Origin: Eubacteriales bacterium SKADARSKE-1
GTDB taxonomy: Bacteria > Bacillota > Clostridia > Oscillospirales > Acutalibacteraceae
Assembly: GCA_030920305.1 (NCBI GenBank)
Contig: JARLUB010000003.1
Location: 62,001 to 126,000 of the forward strand
Direction of reading: 5' to 3'
Length of the DNA: 64,000 bases
Below are positions 29,122-37,652 of this stretch, piece after piece. The notes under the pieces are model-generated. The model did no database searches, had not been told where the DNA came from, and saw nothing but the letters and a program-made list of their open reading frames with translations. Position numbers and translations under genes: made by a program. Position 1 is the stretch's first letter; each line of letters opens with the position of its first letter.

Positions 29122-29176
29122 AAATAAAGCTTGCCACGCGCAAGGTGTAGGGTAAGCAAAACGATAGAAAGGTAAA

Positions 29177-29200
29177 AAAGCCTTAAATATTTAAGGCTTT
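29177..29200. repeat. Perfect 24-bp palindrome between terminase and portal genes
   Basis: AAAGCCTTAAAT directly followed by its complement ATTTAAGGCTTT. Another imperfect hairpin (GCTTGCC/GGTAAGC) lies just upstream at about 29129-29158. The 95-base gap is the largest inside the head module. It may be an attenuator between packaging and capsid genes or a protein-binding site. Confidence 0.5.
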
Positions 29201-29216
29201 AATTAGGAGTGATTAA

Positions 29217-30371
29217 ATGGCATTTTTTAAAAATAAAGCGTCGATAAGTTATTCACCAGTGCAAACGGTTTCAACAACAATAAATTCTCATCCATTTGGA
29301 GAAATCAAACAATATGTGCCGCACTGTGAAGGTGAAATGAAGCTTTATGCAGTTCTAAGAGAAGCAGTTCCCATTATTGATGCAGCTATCAGCAAAACAG
29401 TTCGGCTAGTAGGTGGATTTAAAATACAGTGCGAAGATGAAGAAGTAGAAAAAAAAATAAACGACTTTTTATTTAATGTAAAGGTGAATGCCACTTCACA
29501 AGGCGCAGAGTCATTTGTAGCTTCATACCTTGACCAATTGCTAACTTTTGGTACAGCGGTTGGAGAGATGGTTCTGAGTGCTCAGGGTGACACAATTGCG
29601 GCGCTTTATAACGCTTCATTAAAAGATATAGAATTGACAACTGACGGTAGCCCTCTAAACTTAAAGGTTTTAAAAAAGGGGGATGACGGAGCTTCTACAG
29701 CAGTTAAATTCCAAGATCTATTGTTGGTTTCAGCTTTAAATGCAGCGCCTGGAAAAATATATGGAAAGTCTTTGCTTAGAGGGTTGCCTTTTGTGAGTGG
29801 AATACTTCTTAGCATATACAATACAATTGGCGTTAATTGGGATAGGGTTGGGAACATTCGTTTTGCGGTTACATATAAGCCAAGCGGTGATTCTGGTGAA
29901 AAAGCTTATGCAAAAGACAGAGCTAGGCAGATAGCAAATGAGTGGAGAAAAACAATGTATGCCGGAAGTGGCACTAGTGATTTTATTTCGGTGGGCGATG
30001 TGAACATTAAGGTTATAGGAGCTGACAATCAAATACTTGATAGCCAAATCCCGGTTCGCCAAATGCTAGAACAAATTGTAGCAAAGCTTTCAATACCACC
30101 ATTTTTATTGGGCTTATCGTGGTCAACTACAGAAAAAATGTCAACCCAGCAGGCTGATATTTTAACCAGTGAATTGGAGACTTATAGAAGAATTTTAAAC
30201 TCAACCATTTCTAAAATCTGTTTAATGTGGTTGAACCTAAATGGATATTTTACAGATTTTAAAATAGTGTGGGAAAATATTAATCTTCAAGATGAAGTCG
30301 AGCTTGCTAATGCAAGGCTAACGTCGGCTAAGGCAGCAGAAATAGAAAAAAGATTGGGGATAGAAATTTGA
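29217..30371 (+). CDS. Phage portal protein
   Basis: 384 residues between terminase and protease genes, as expected for a portal. Recognisable stretches are LREAVPIIDAAISKTVRLVGGF, the wing and stem region LLLVSALNAAPGKIYGKSLL, the mid helix, and AKLSIPPFLLGLS with the late helix TSELETYRRILN (portal hallmarks of siphovirus/myovirus families). Portals form the dodecameric DNA gate of the capsid. It overlaps the next gene by four bases. Confidence 0.87.
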   Translation: MAFFKNKASISYSPVQTVSTTINSHPFGEIKQYVPHCEGEMKLYAVLREAVPIIDAAISKTVRLVGGFKIQCEDEEVEKKINDFLFNVKVNATSQGAESFVASYLDQLLTFGTAVGEMVLSAQGDTIAALYNASLKDIELTTDGSPLNLKVLKKGDDGASTAVKFQDLLLVSALNAAPGKIYGKSLLRGLPFVSGILLSIYNTIGVNWDRVGNIRFAVTYKPSGDSGEKAYAKDRARQIANEWRKTMYAGSGTSDFISVGDVNIKVIGADNQILDSQIPVRQMLEQIVAKLSIPPFLLGLSWSTTEKMSTQQADILTSELETYRRILNSTISKICLMWLNLNGYFTDFKIVWENINLQDEVELANARLTSAKAAEIEKRLGIEI

Positions 30372-31351
30372 AAGATGGGTACATAGTTAAAGAAATTACT
30401 CAAAAAAGCGTATCAGCTGATGAATTAAAGCTGATTAATAATTATACAAGGCGAGACCTTAAAAGTGATGAAGTTTATGCCTTCTCAGTCATTTTGTGTG
30501 ATAACGATATAGATAGAGAATATGAAAAGTTTACAAAAGAGTCTTTAGAGAAACTCTCAGAGTTATTTGTAGGCAAAACCGGGATTTTAGATCATGACAT
30601 GAAGAGCGAAAACCAAAAGGCCAGGATCTTTTCTTGTAAAGTTGAAAATGTATTAGGAAAGTTAACTTTAGATAATCAGGCTTATTATAGACTAAAAGCT
30701 AGGGCATACATGCCAATTAGCGAAAGCAATGATGAGTTTATTTTGGAAATAGATTCGGGTATAAAAAAAGAAGTTAGTGTTGGGTGTGCAGTTGGTAAAA
30801 TAACTTGTTCTGTTTGCGGAACTGATTTAAGAAATTCTCATTGTGAGCATGTTAAAGGGAAAAAATATAATAACAAGATTTGTTGTACCGTTTTAGAAGA
30901 GCCTATTGATGCTTACGAATGGTCATTTGTAGCAGTGCCAGCTCAAAAGGAGGCAGGTGTTATAAAAACATTTAGTAAACCAAAGAAGGGGGGTGTTTTG
31001 AATTTGGATGAAGTTATGAAAAAGATAAGGTCAGGAGAAGAACTTACTATTACGAAGGCACAGTCAAACAAAATAGCACAATTTATTTGTGGCCTTGAAA
31101 ATTTAGCCGAAGTTGGTAAGACCTATAAGGAAGATTTGAGGCAGGAAGTATTGCGCCTTTGTGCAATGGCAGAGCCAAAATTAGCACTTAGCACAATGAA
31201 TAGCGTTACAGAAAAAATGAGCTTAGATGAATTAAAGTCATTTAAAGGTGCATTTGCAGCTAAAGCCAATGAACTTTTGCCTTTAAAACCTCAATTGACG
31301 CCAATTAATAATAAGAAGAAAAGAGAAAAAAATACTGAGTTTAAAATGTAA
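30368..31351 (+). CDS. Putative capsid maturation protease / scaffold
   Basis: 327 residues, TTG start at 30368 overlapping the portal stop. Residues 1-200 look like a prohead-protease-type domain (DEVYAFSVILCDNDIDREYEKF, GKTGILDHDM with a possible catalytic His, EWSFVAVPAQKEAGV). Inserted is a zinc-knuckle-like Cys/His cluster (CSVCGTDLRNSHCEHVKG). Residues 215-327 are helical and charged, as in a fused scaffold domain. The position between portal and major capsid supports this. The exact protease family is uncertain. Confidence 0.7.
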   Translation: MKDGYIVKEITQKSVSADELKLINNYTRRDLKSDEVYAFSVILCDNDIDREYEKFTKESLEKLSELFVGKTGILDHDMKSENQKARIFSCKVENVLGKLTLDNQAYYRLKARAYMPISESNDEFILEIDSGIKKEVSVGCAVGKITCSVCGTDLRNSHCEHVKGKKYNNKICCTVLEEPIDAYEWSFVAVPAQKEAGVIKTFSKPKKGGVLNLDEVMKKIRSGEELTITKAQSNKIAQFICGLENLAEVGKTYKEDLRQEVLRLCAMAEPKLALSTMNSVTEKMSLDELKSFKGAFAAKANELLPLKPQLTPINNKKKREKNTEFKM

Positions 31352-31404
31352 AACTAGTTAAATTTTCACAACAACAAAATATAAAAATTTTAGGAGGAAA
31401 AAAT

Positions 31405-32400
31405 ATGGCTTTTTATGATTCTTTAAAATTAGAAAAAGGTATGTACAATTTAGACTTTACAAAGGCATTGGAAGAGCTTGATCCATCAGAAAATTATGAA
31501 GGTACTGATTTAGCAAGTCTTGATGCTTATGAGCGTCAATTAAAACGTTTTAACATTAAAGTTAATGGAAAAAATTCTGATATTATTGAAAAATTTTTTC
31601 AGGCAACAGATTCAGCGGTTTTATTTCCGGAATATGTTAAAAGGGCTGTAGAACAAGGCTTGGAAACAGCTAGCATATTGCCGTCAATTGTTTCAACTAT
31701 AACAAAAATTGATGGTAATGATTATAGAACGATTACTTTAACAACAGATGAAACCAGTGGAAACGCAGTTACAGAGGGAGTTGCAATTCCAGAAACAGTT
31801 ATCAAAAATAGTAGTAGCTTAGTTACTATGAAAAAAAGAGGTAGGGTAATTTCATCATCTTATGAATCTTTACGTTTAAAGAGATTAGACCTTTTTTCTG
31901 TTGCTCTTAAACAAATTGGTGCCGATATTGCCAGGGCTCAATTGGGAGATGCTGTTACTGTGTTGGCAGGTGGAACTAATAATACAGTTTCTCCAGTATC
32001 TGAGACGGGATTTGCATATGCTGATTTAATTGCAATGTGGGCAGGCCTAGCTCCTTATGAACTAAATACTATTTTAGCAAATACAGCTATGATGCAGACA
32101 ATTTTATCTTTAACTGAGATGAAAGATGCAGAGGCGGGACTTACTTTTCAAGGAACAGGCAAAATGATAACACCACTTGGATCAACTCTTGTAAGAGCTG
32201 CTTCTGTAGCAAATTACACAATAGTTGGATTTGATAAAAATTGTGCGCTTGAAATGGTGCAAGCTGGCGATGTTTCTGTTGACTTTGATAGATTAATAGA
32301 TAAACAACTTGAAAGGACAATAATTAGCAGCACGGTAGGTTTTGCAAGAGTCTTTGAAGACTCTATTAAGAAATTAACTTATACTCCAGCCTCTACCTAA
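31405..32400 (+). CDS. Phage major capsid protein (HK97-type)
   Basis: 331 residues, directly after the protease/scaffold gene and with the strongest ribosome site of the module (TTTTAGGAGGAAAAAAT). The N-terminal arm is helical and charged; the core has ATDSAVLFPEYVKRAV, SIVSTITKIDGNDYRTITL, KKRGRVISSSYESLRL and the late capsid stretch GTGKMITPLGSTLVRAAS, consistent with the HK97 fold. It builds the icosahedral shell. Confidence 0.85.
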   Translation: MAFYDSLKLEKGMYNLDFTKALEELDPSENYEGTDLASLDAYERQLKRFNIKVNGKNSDIIEKFFQATDSAVLFPEYVKRAVEQGLETASILPSIVSTITKIDGNDYRTITLTTDETSGNAVTEGVAIPETVIKNSSSLVTMKKRGRVISSSYESLRLKRLDLFSVALKQIGADIARAQLGDAVTVLAGGTNNTVSPVSETGFAYADLIAMWAGLAPYELNTILANTAMMQTILSLTEMKDAEAGLTFQGTGKMITPLGSTLVRAASVANYTIVGFDKNCALEMVQAGDVSVDFDRLIDKQLERTIISSTVGFARVFEDSIKKLTYTPAST

Positions 32401-32452
32401 TTAAAAGATTAATTTATGAATTTAATATTAAATACATAAGGAGTTGAGTTAG

Positions 32453-32824
32453 TTGGATTTGCAGGAAATATTAGAAAGGTTTTCTTTAATATCTGGTCTA
32501 ACTATGGAAGAGGTTTCCCCTTTTATACCGATTTTAGAGGATGCAAAAAAAGACATAGAATCAAAAGTTTTAGATGGAGTTGACAAAACTGCAGAAAGTC
32601 GGCGGCTTAATGCCGCCGCCGCTGCTTTTGGTTTTTATAAATATGTGCTTTATAAAGCATCGGGAAGCGGAATGGAATCTTTTTCAGCGGGAGATATATC
32701 AATAAAGCGCAGTGATAGACAAGCAGTTGATATGGCAAGATGTGTTTGGAATGAAGCAAGACGTGAAGCTAGTGATATTTTGAAAGATGATGATTTTTTG
32801 TTTGAAGAGATAAGGTTTTATTGA
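32453..32824 (+). CDS. Phage head-tail connector, adaptor-like
   Basis: 123 residues, TTG start at 32453 after AAGGAGTTGAGTTAG. All-helical, with an Ala-rich stretch (SRRLNAAAAAFGFYKYVLY), similar in size and place to the adaptor proteins that dock under the portal (gp15/gp6-like, XkdH neighbourhood). Assigned by position more than by motif. Confidence 0.6.
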   Translation: MDLQEILERFSLISGLTMEEVSPFIPILEDAKKDIESKVLDGVDKTAESRRLNAAAAAFGFYKYVLYKASGSGMESFSAGDISIKRSDRQAVDMARCVWNEARREASDILKDDDFLFEEIRFY

Positions 32825-32859
32825 GCAAAAATTAGCTGGAGGGTGGGGAAATGACATAC

Positions 32860-32896
32860 ATATTTATTTGTAGAATTACATTTTGCAAATAAATAT
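32860..32896 (+). repeat. Hairpin between ribosome site and start of the next phage gene
   Basis: An 11-bp inverted repeat, ATATTTATTTG (32860-32870) and CAAATAAATAT (32886-32896). A strong GGAGGGTGGGG at 32839-32849 lies immediately upstream and serves a 13-codon reading frame starting ATG 32851 and ending TAA 32890-32892, rather than the gene at 32906. It could be a coupled leader or a small insertion. Confidence 0.4.
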
Positions 32897-32905
32897 GAGT
32901 CTCTT

Positions 32906-33250
32906 ATGATGGATAAGTATATTATTAACACAATTGAAGAATATGGAAGATCAGTTGAAATTATTTCTCCAGAAATGACAAAAAAAATTACAAAGGCTTT
33001 CATTCAGCCACTGAGATATAAAAACAATTCATATGTTGGAGGAAAATATATAGACCTAGGCAAAGTTGACGAAACAAACTTTTTATATATAGGAAAAAAT
33101 GATATAAGGCTTGATTTATATCCACTCAACACAATTATAAAAACAGATGAAGAAAGTTATGTTGTAACAAGAGCACAAAAAGTTTGTATTAAGGAAGATA
33201 TTGCATATATATGGGCAATACTGAAACTTTATGTTGAGGAGGGGTATTAA
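32906..33250 (+). CDS. Phage head-closure-like protein
   Basis: 114 residues in the slot of PBSX XkdH-type head-closure proteins. Beta-rich sequence (YVGGKYIDLGKVDETNFLYIGK, then LDLYPLNTIIKTDEESYVVTRAQ) resembles the minor structural proteins that measure and plug the connector. The start ATGATG at 32906 has no ribosome site of its own; the nearest strong one, 60 bases upstream, is separated by a hairpin. It overlaps the next start by one base. Confidence 0.55.
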   Translation: MMDKYIINTIEEYGRSVEIISPEMTKKITKAFIQPLRYKNNSYVGGKYIDLGKVDETNFLYIGKNDIRLDLYPLNTIIKTDEESYVVTRAQKVCIKEDIAYIWAILKLYVEEGY

Positions 33251-33735
33251 TGAATACATTTAATGATATCGCAGTTAATTTAAAAAATAAGTTAGCTGAT
33301 ACCTCTGAGCTTTCAAGTGTCAAATTCATAATGGATTCTCCTTCTGCACTCAGTCCAAACCCAATTAGTAAAATTTATGCAACTGTAGGAATATCTAAAA
33401 TAGTTGTTTCAGAAGGGTCATTTTCAGGGTACCTTGGGCTAAATTCTGGTGAAGAAGTTTATGGCAAATTAGCTGATATTAAAATTAAGATCAAGATTTA
33501 TTCGCCGCAAAGTTTAAATAGTGATAGCTGTTATGAAGGTTTTTCTAAAATATACGAAGCTTTATTGACAGACAATAGTGGTTTTAATGTGCAATCTGTT
33601 TCGTGCGATGAAATAGGATATGACAATGTTGTTTCTGCGTTTACATTAGCGTCTTATGTAAACATATCTACATTTATTGGCTATGAGACAACAAACACGG
33701 ATATTGAGAATATTTTAATTGCTAAAAGTTATTAA
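33250..33735 (+). CDS. Phage tail-terminator-like protein
   Basis: 161 residues preceding the sheath gene, the place of XkdJ/tail-completion proteins. Alternating alpha-beta pattern (NDIAVNLKNKLADTSELSSV, EVYGKLADIKIKIKIYSPQS, SCYEGFSKIYEALL) is like tail terminators of contractile phages. No catalytic motif. ATG at 33250 after GAGGAGGGG. Confidence 0.55.
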   Translation: MNTFNDIAVNLKNKLADTSELSSVKFIMDSPSALSPNPISKIYATVGISKIVVSEGSFSGYLGLNSGEEVYGKLADIKIKIKIYSPQSLNSDSCYEGFSKIYEALLTDNSGFNVQSVSCDEIGYDNVVSAFTLASYVNISTFIGYETTNTDIENILIAKSY

Positions 33736-33751
33736 AAGGGGGGTGGGCTTA

Positions 33752-34798
33752 ATGTCTGTTATTGAAAAAGAGTCTCCCGGTGTGTATTCAGATTATGAAA
33801 ATTCTGGTACAGTTTGGGCAAATAAAACGAATACTAAGGTAGGGTTGGTTGCCTCAATTTTAGCGGATGTTGGTACAGTTTACAATATAAGTAAAATATC
33901 GCAGGCTAAAAGTGCTTTTGGTTCCGACAGTTTAGTTACAAATTTGTGCAAAACAGTATTGCAAAATGGTGATTCACAGGTAGTTTTAGTTTCGGCTGGG
34001 AATACAGGCAGTGGTTATGAGTCAGCTTTTAGCGTAATTGAAAGCCAAGATGATATTGGTGTGGTTATTTGTGACAGTGAACTTTTAAGTGTTCATACTT
34101 TGCTTATGAATAGTGTGGTTGTATCTTCTCAAAATTTGAAAGAACAAATAGGCATAGCGGCCTGTTCAAGTTCTGAGTCAAATAAAGAAATTTGGGCAAG
34201 TTCTTTTAACAACGAGAGGATGATTTTAGTTGCACAAAACTCAATTGACGATAGTGGAAGTACATTATCTGGCTGTATTTTAGCTGCAGCGCTAGCTGGG
34301 GTTATTTCTAAAATGAAAAGTCCAGCAAATCCGCTAAATGGAGTACCATTAAAAGGCATTACAAAGCTTGCTAGTGACTTAAATGAAGATGATATAGATA
34401 ATTATATATCGCTGGGCATTACACCTTTTGAGGTTGTAGCTGATAAGGTAAAAATAATTAGAGCGGTAACATCTAAAACTAAGACAAATGGCGTTTTAGA
34501 TGAGAGCTTTAAGGAAATAAATGTCATTCTTATAATTGATGAGATTGTAAAAGAGATTAGGACTTTACTTAAAAGCAACTTTGTTGGCGCTAAAACCACT
34601 AGTAACACAAGGAAAGCAATGTCTAGCCAAACAGCTTTAAAATTACAAGAATTTTTAAATAAAAAAATTATTACTGACTATGCTCTACCTGAGTTGAGTT
34701 TACAAGAAGGTAATACGAATGTTTGTTCAGTTAATTTAGATTTTTCAGTAGGCAAAGTATTAAATCAAGTGCATATAACTGCCGATATATTAATTTAG
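33752..34798 (+). CDS. Contractile tail sheath protein
   Basis: 348 residues. Pattern typical of the PBSX XkdK / phage sheath group: an N-terminal ESPGVYSDYENSG, the repeat-rich middle domain (VQVVLVSAGNTGSG-like region) and the C-terminal hallmark VNVILIIDEIVKEIR..., ending QVHITADILI (quoted in short parts: EINVILIIDEIVKEI, GKVLNQVHITADILI). It forms the contracting outer tube. I use ATG 33752 after GGGGGGTGGGCTTA. Confidence 0.88.
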   Translation: MSVIEKESPGVYSDYENSGTVWANKTNTKVGLVASILADVGTVYNISKISQAKSAFGSDSLVTNLCKTVLQNGDSQVVLVSAGNTGSGYESAFSVIESQDDIGVVICDSELLSVHTLLMNSVVVSSQNLKEQIGIAACSSSESNKEIWASSFNNERMILVAQNSIDDSGSTLSGCILAAALAGVISKMKSPANPLNGVPLKGITKLASDLNEDDIDNYISLGITPFEVVADKVKIIRAVTSKTKTNGVLDESFKEINVILIIDEIVKEIRTLLKSNFVGAKTTSNTRKAMSSQTALKLQEFLNKKIITDYALPELSLQEGNTNVCSVNLDFSVGKVLNQVHITADILI

Positions 34799-34809
34799 GA
34801 GGAAAACAA

Positions 34810-35196
34810 ATGGTTAACATTACTTTTCCTACAAGCAAAGATATTTACATAGAAGTTAACGGTAAAAAATTAGCTGCAGTTGAGAGTTATGAAGCGAAAA
34901 CAACTAGAAAGGAAAATTATATAGAGTCGTTTGGAGAAAGTGAACCTGTTTGTGTTATACCCGGCAAAATAAGGCATACCATAGAGCTTTCTAAAGTTTA
35001 CATTTGTGAAAGCGTAGCAAACGACAATATAAATTTTTATGAATTAACTAATTTTAATTTAGTTATTGTTAAACCAGATAAGAAAATAATTTATTCTGGC
35101 TGTGAATGGTTAAATTTAAGTGAATCAACAAAACTTAATGAAAAAGTTTTTGAGAATGCCATAATTGTGGCAATAAAGCGCCTAGAAGTAAATTAA
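34810..35196 (+). CDS. Tail tube protein
   Basis: 128 residues directly after the sheath, the usual place of the inner tube (XkdM). The sequence is beta-rich (VNITFPTSKDIYIEVNGKKL, KIRHTIELSKVYICE, DKKIIYSGCEWLNLSEST) and of the expected 130-150 residue size. RBS is TAGGAGGAAAACAA. It polymerises into the rigid inner tube. Confidence 0.75.
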   Translation: MVNITFPTSKDIYIEVNGKKLAAVESYEAKTTRKENYIESFGESEPVCVIPGKIRHTIELSKVYICESVANDNINFYELTNFNLVIVKPDKKIIYSGCEWLNLSESTKLNEKVFENAIIVAIKRLEVN

Positions 35197-35249
35197 AAAG
35201 AAAATAATTGCCTTTGCTAAAAAGTCAGAGAAAGGATGGTGTATTATTT

Positions 35250-35429
35250 ATGGGAAACTTGAAAGTAGAAAAAAATGCAGAAGTTTTAAAAAATGAAAAT
35301 AATTTAATTGATAAATATAAAATGCAATATAGTTTAATTGATATTGAAGAGATTGGTGAAAAGTTTGAACAAGATGCACGGCGCTATAAAAGGTATCTTG
35401 GTGATGATAGCCGGGCGGTGTTTGTATGA
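35250..35429 (+). CDS. Very small phage protein where tape measure and chaperones are expected
   Basis: 59 residues, rich in Lys, Glu and Asn, mostly helical (NLKVEKNAEVLKNENNLIDK, IEEIGEKFEQDARRYKRYL). The start ATG 35250 follows AAAGGATGG; a TTG 42 bases earlier is possible. In PBSX-like tails this interval holds a tail-assembly chaperone and a tape measure of several hundred residues. This protein could be a reduced chaperone, a deletion remnant or a minimal spacer protein. Not recognised. It overlaps the next gene by four bases (ATGA). Confidence 0.55.
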   Translation: MGNLKVEKNAEVLKNENNLIDKYKMQYSLIDIEEIGEKFEQDARRYKRYLGDDSRAVFV

Positions 35430-35950
35430 ATTTAAATGTTATGGAATACAAAAATTACGTTTGGCCGCATAACCCCCAAAAAATAAATATAACAACAAAA
35501 CGAAATATAAAGGAAATAGTAGTGCCCTTTAGTGGCAATGTGTTTCAAGATTATGGCAGAGAAAAATGCATAGTTACGGGGACTGGAGAATTTTTTGGAA
35601 TAAACTGCATGGAACAATTTAATTTATTGTTTAATGTGTTTAAAGAAAGTGGAAATGGATATTTGAGGCTTCCTGATATAAACCCATTTTTAGCAGTATT
35701 TAAATCTTTAGAAATAATAGGACAAGCAATACCTAATGTTATAACTTATTCATTTGAGTTTTGGGAAGAGGTAAATTCAATTTTAGAAACTGCCAATGAA
35801 GCCATTAATTATCATGTTATATCAATAGGTGAAACTTTATGGGACATTGCCGCTAAATATAATATTGATATTGAAACACTAGTTAGTCTAAATCCAACTA
35901 TAAAAAATATTAATCAACTTTTAGCAGGAGAGCGGGTGGAGCTAGCTTGA
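35426..35950 (+). CDS. LysM baseplate-hub protein (XkdP-like)
   Basis: 174 residues. The N-terminal 115 residues resemble the tube-initiator type domain of XkdP/gp53-like proteins (NITTKRNIKEIVVPFSGNVF, FWEEVNSIL). The C-terminal 48 residues are a LysM module: YHVISIGETLWDIAAKYNID, then LVSLNPTIKNINQLLAGERV. It links the tail tube to the baseplate hub. ATG overlaps the upstream stop. Confidence 0.82.
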   Translation: MNLNVMEYKNYVWPHNPQKINITTKRNIKEIVVPFSGNVFQDYGREKCIVTGTGEFFGINCMEQFNLLFNVFKESGNGYLRLPDINPFLAVFKSLEIIGQAIPNVITYSFEFWEEVNSILETANEAINYHVISIGETLWDIAAKYNIDIETLVSLNPTIKNINQLLAGERVELA

Positions 35951-36016
35951 AGAAAATAAAAATCGCTATGCTTATTTTTTATAATCTTTTGCCAGCAAGA
36001 AAGAGCGGTGCTTGAA

Positions 36017-36955
36017 ATGACATATATAGCCGAAACAGTAAATGGTGATCTTATTGATTTAAAGCAGCCCCTTGAAGTTACACTCAATCAAGCTGAGGAA
36101 GCACCAGCTGACGATATATCTGCAGTTTTTCCAATAAATAAAAAAATTGAAGAACTAAAAAACATATCAATTTATTCAAATTTCAAAAAGATTTTTTATG
36201 GCCTTTTAGATACTCAAAAAACTAGTTGCACACCTTCCGGAACTTTTTTAAATATAACGGCTAGAAGTATGGCAGCGCTTTTACTTGATAATGAGGCTTG
36301 CCCTCAAACATACTCTGTGCCATCACTTTTAATCATTTTTAATAGACACATAAGACCATATGGGTTTACAAGCTTTAGTGGCGACAGTAAACAGTTTCCA
36401 TTAGAGCTAGTTGTTTCAAAAGGTATGAGTGAATGGGAAGTACTTGAAACTTTTTGTACGGATTATTTAAGGGTTTATCCAAGAATAAATAGTGATATGA
36501 CTATAAATGCTACAAGGGCTCTATCAATAAATAATATAGTCTTTTCAAATAAAGGTCAGGGCATAAAGTATAATTATATATATGAAAATATAAAACGGCA
36601 TAAGCTTTATTCAGAGGTTTTTGTACGAGCTACAAAAGATGGAGCTTATTCGTTAGAGGTAAAAGACAAAGACGCTATAAATCGAGGAATAAATACAAAA
36701 AGATATTTAAATGCTATTGATAGTATTAAAACGCCTACTGTGTGCGGAGAAATAATGCTGCAAACGGCGCAAAACAACGCATATGAAATATGTGTTGTTT
36801 GTCCTGGTGAAGTATCTTTAAATATTGGAGATAAAGCCACTATAAATGATACATTATTTGGGGCAATAAAAAATTTGGTAGTATCAAAAATAAAATATAC
36901 TCTTGACAGTATGTCAGAACGAACGGAAGTTTTTTTACAAAGAGGTGATATATAA
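36017..36955 (+). CDS. Baseplate hub protein (XkdQ / late-control D-like)
   Basis: 312 residues from ATG 36017 (a GTG at 36008 is also possible). Position and pattern fit the gpD/XkdQ hub: beta-barrels at the N-terminus (YIAETVNGDLIDLKQPLEVT) and the central GMSEWEVLETFCTDYLRVYP, typical of phage hub proteins that hold the spike. It ends one base before the spike gene. Confidence 0.75.
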   Translation: MTYIAETVNGDLIDLKQPLEVTLNQAEEAPADDISAVFPINKKIEELKNISIYSNFKKIFYGLLDTQKTSCTPSGTFLNITARSMAALLLDNEACPQTYSVPSLLIIFNRHIRPYGFTSFSGDSKQFPLELVVSKGMSEWEVLETFCTDYLRVYPRINSDMTINATRALSINNIVFSNKGQGIKYNYIYENIKRHKLYSEVFVRATKDGAYSLEVKDKDAINRGINTKRYLNAIDSIKTPTVCGEIMLQTAQNNAYEICVVCPGEVSLNIGDKATINDTLFGAIKNLVVSKIKYTLDSMSERTEVFLQRGDI

Positions 36956-37291
36956 ATGTGGCTTTCTAAAGAAATAGCGTCTGGAAACAAAAAGCAAGAA
37001 GTATCACATCTTGGTGAAGTTACAAAAGCAGACAACAAAAATGTAGCAGTGCAAGGGGACAGAGAATATAGAGACCTTCCAACGGTTTGCCCATTTGGCA
37101 TTGTTTCTGTTCCACAAATTGGCTCTAAAGCCGTTGTAATTCCTATTGATGATGGCTTTGCTTTTTCTGGGGTAATTTCAGACGGCACAAGTTTAGAGCC
37201 TGGTGAGCTTATGTTATATTCAGCAGGTGGTGCTAGCATAGTGTTAAAAAATAGCGGAAAGGTTTTGATTAACGGTAATGAGGTAACTTAA
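36956..37291 (+). CDS. Baseplate spike protein (gpV/XkdR-like)
   Basis: 111 residues with an OB-fold-like start (SHLGEVTKADNKNVAVQGDR, DLPTVCPFGIVSVPQIGSKAV) and a short beta-helix-like tail (PGELMLYSAGGASIVLKNSGKVLINGNEV quoted here only as its general pattern of repeating hydrophobic strands). Spikes pierce the target envelope on contraction. It is short compared with many gpV proteins (about 200). Confidence 0.7.
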   Translation: MWLSKEIASGNKKQEVSHLGEVTKADNKNVAVQGDREYRDLPTVCPFGIVSVPQIGSKAVVIPIDDGFAFSGVISDGTSLEPGELMLYSAGGASIVLKNSGKVLINGNEVT

Positions 37292-37304
37292 AGGGGGGAA
37301 TGTT

Positions 37305-37652
37305 ATGGATACAGCTATTAGTAATGGGGATTTTTTGTTAGATAGCAGAAATAGGCCTATAAAAATTTCAGGTGTTCAAGAATTTTTACAGCGTGCATTA
37401 ATAAGATTAAGCGTAAAAAAAGGCAATTTTACTTATGATAAAAATTTAGGCAGCAGACTTTATACTTTAAATTCACAAGAAAATAATATGCAAAGAAAGG
37501 CACTATCGTTAGTTTGCGAAGCATTAAATGATATGACTGAAATTGTGGTAAGAAGTGTTTCAACTGAATTTATAGATAATGGTGAAAAACTGAAATTAGG
37601 AGTTACTTTATCAATAAATGGCAATGAGGAAGATGTGGTGATTACAATATAA
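37305..37652 (+). CDS. Baseplate wedge protein (gp25/W, XkdS-like)
   Basis: 115 residues of the gp25-like family: GVQEFLQRALIRLSVKKGNF and FTYDKNLGSRLYTLNS in the middle, with a beta C-terminus. gp25 proteins couple baseplate to sheath assembly. RBS AAAGGGGGGAATGTT. Its stop overlaps the start of the baseplate J gene. Confidence 0.82.
   Translation: MDTAISNGDFLLDSRNRPIKISGVQEFLQRALIRLSVKKGNFTYDKNLGSRLYTLNSQENNMQRKALSLVCEALNDMTEIVVRSVSTEFIDNGEKLKLGVTLSINGNEEDVVITI

Noticed and set aside
36646-37239. 197-codon minus-strand open frame in the phage module
   Set aside because: It opposes intact hub and spike genes, which have ribosome sites and family motifs.
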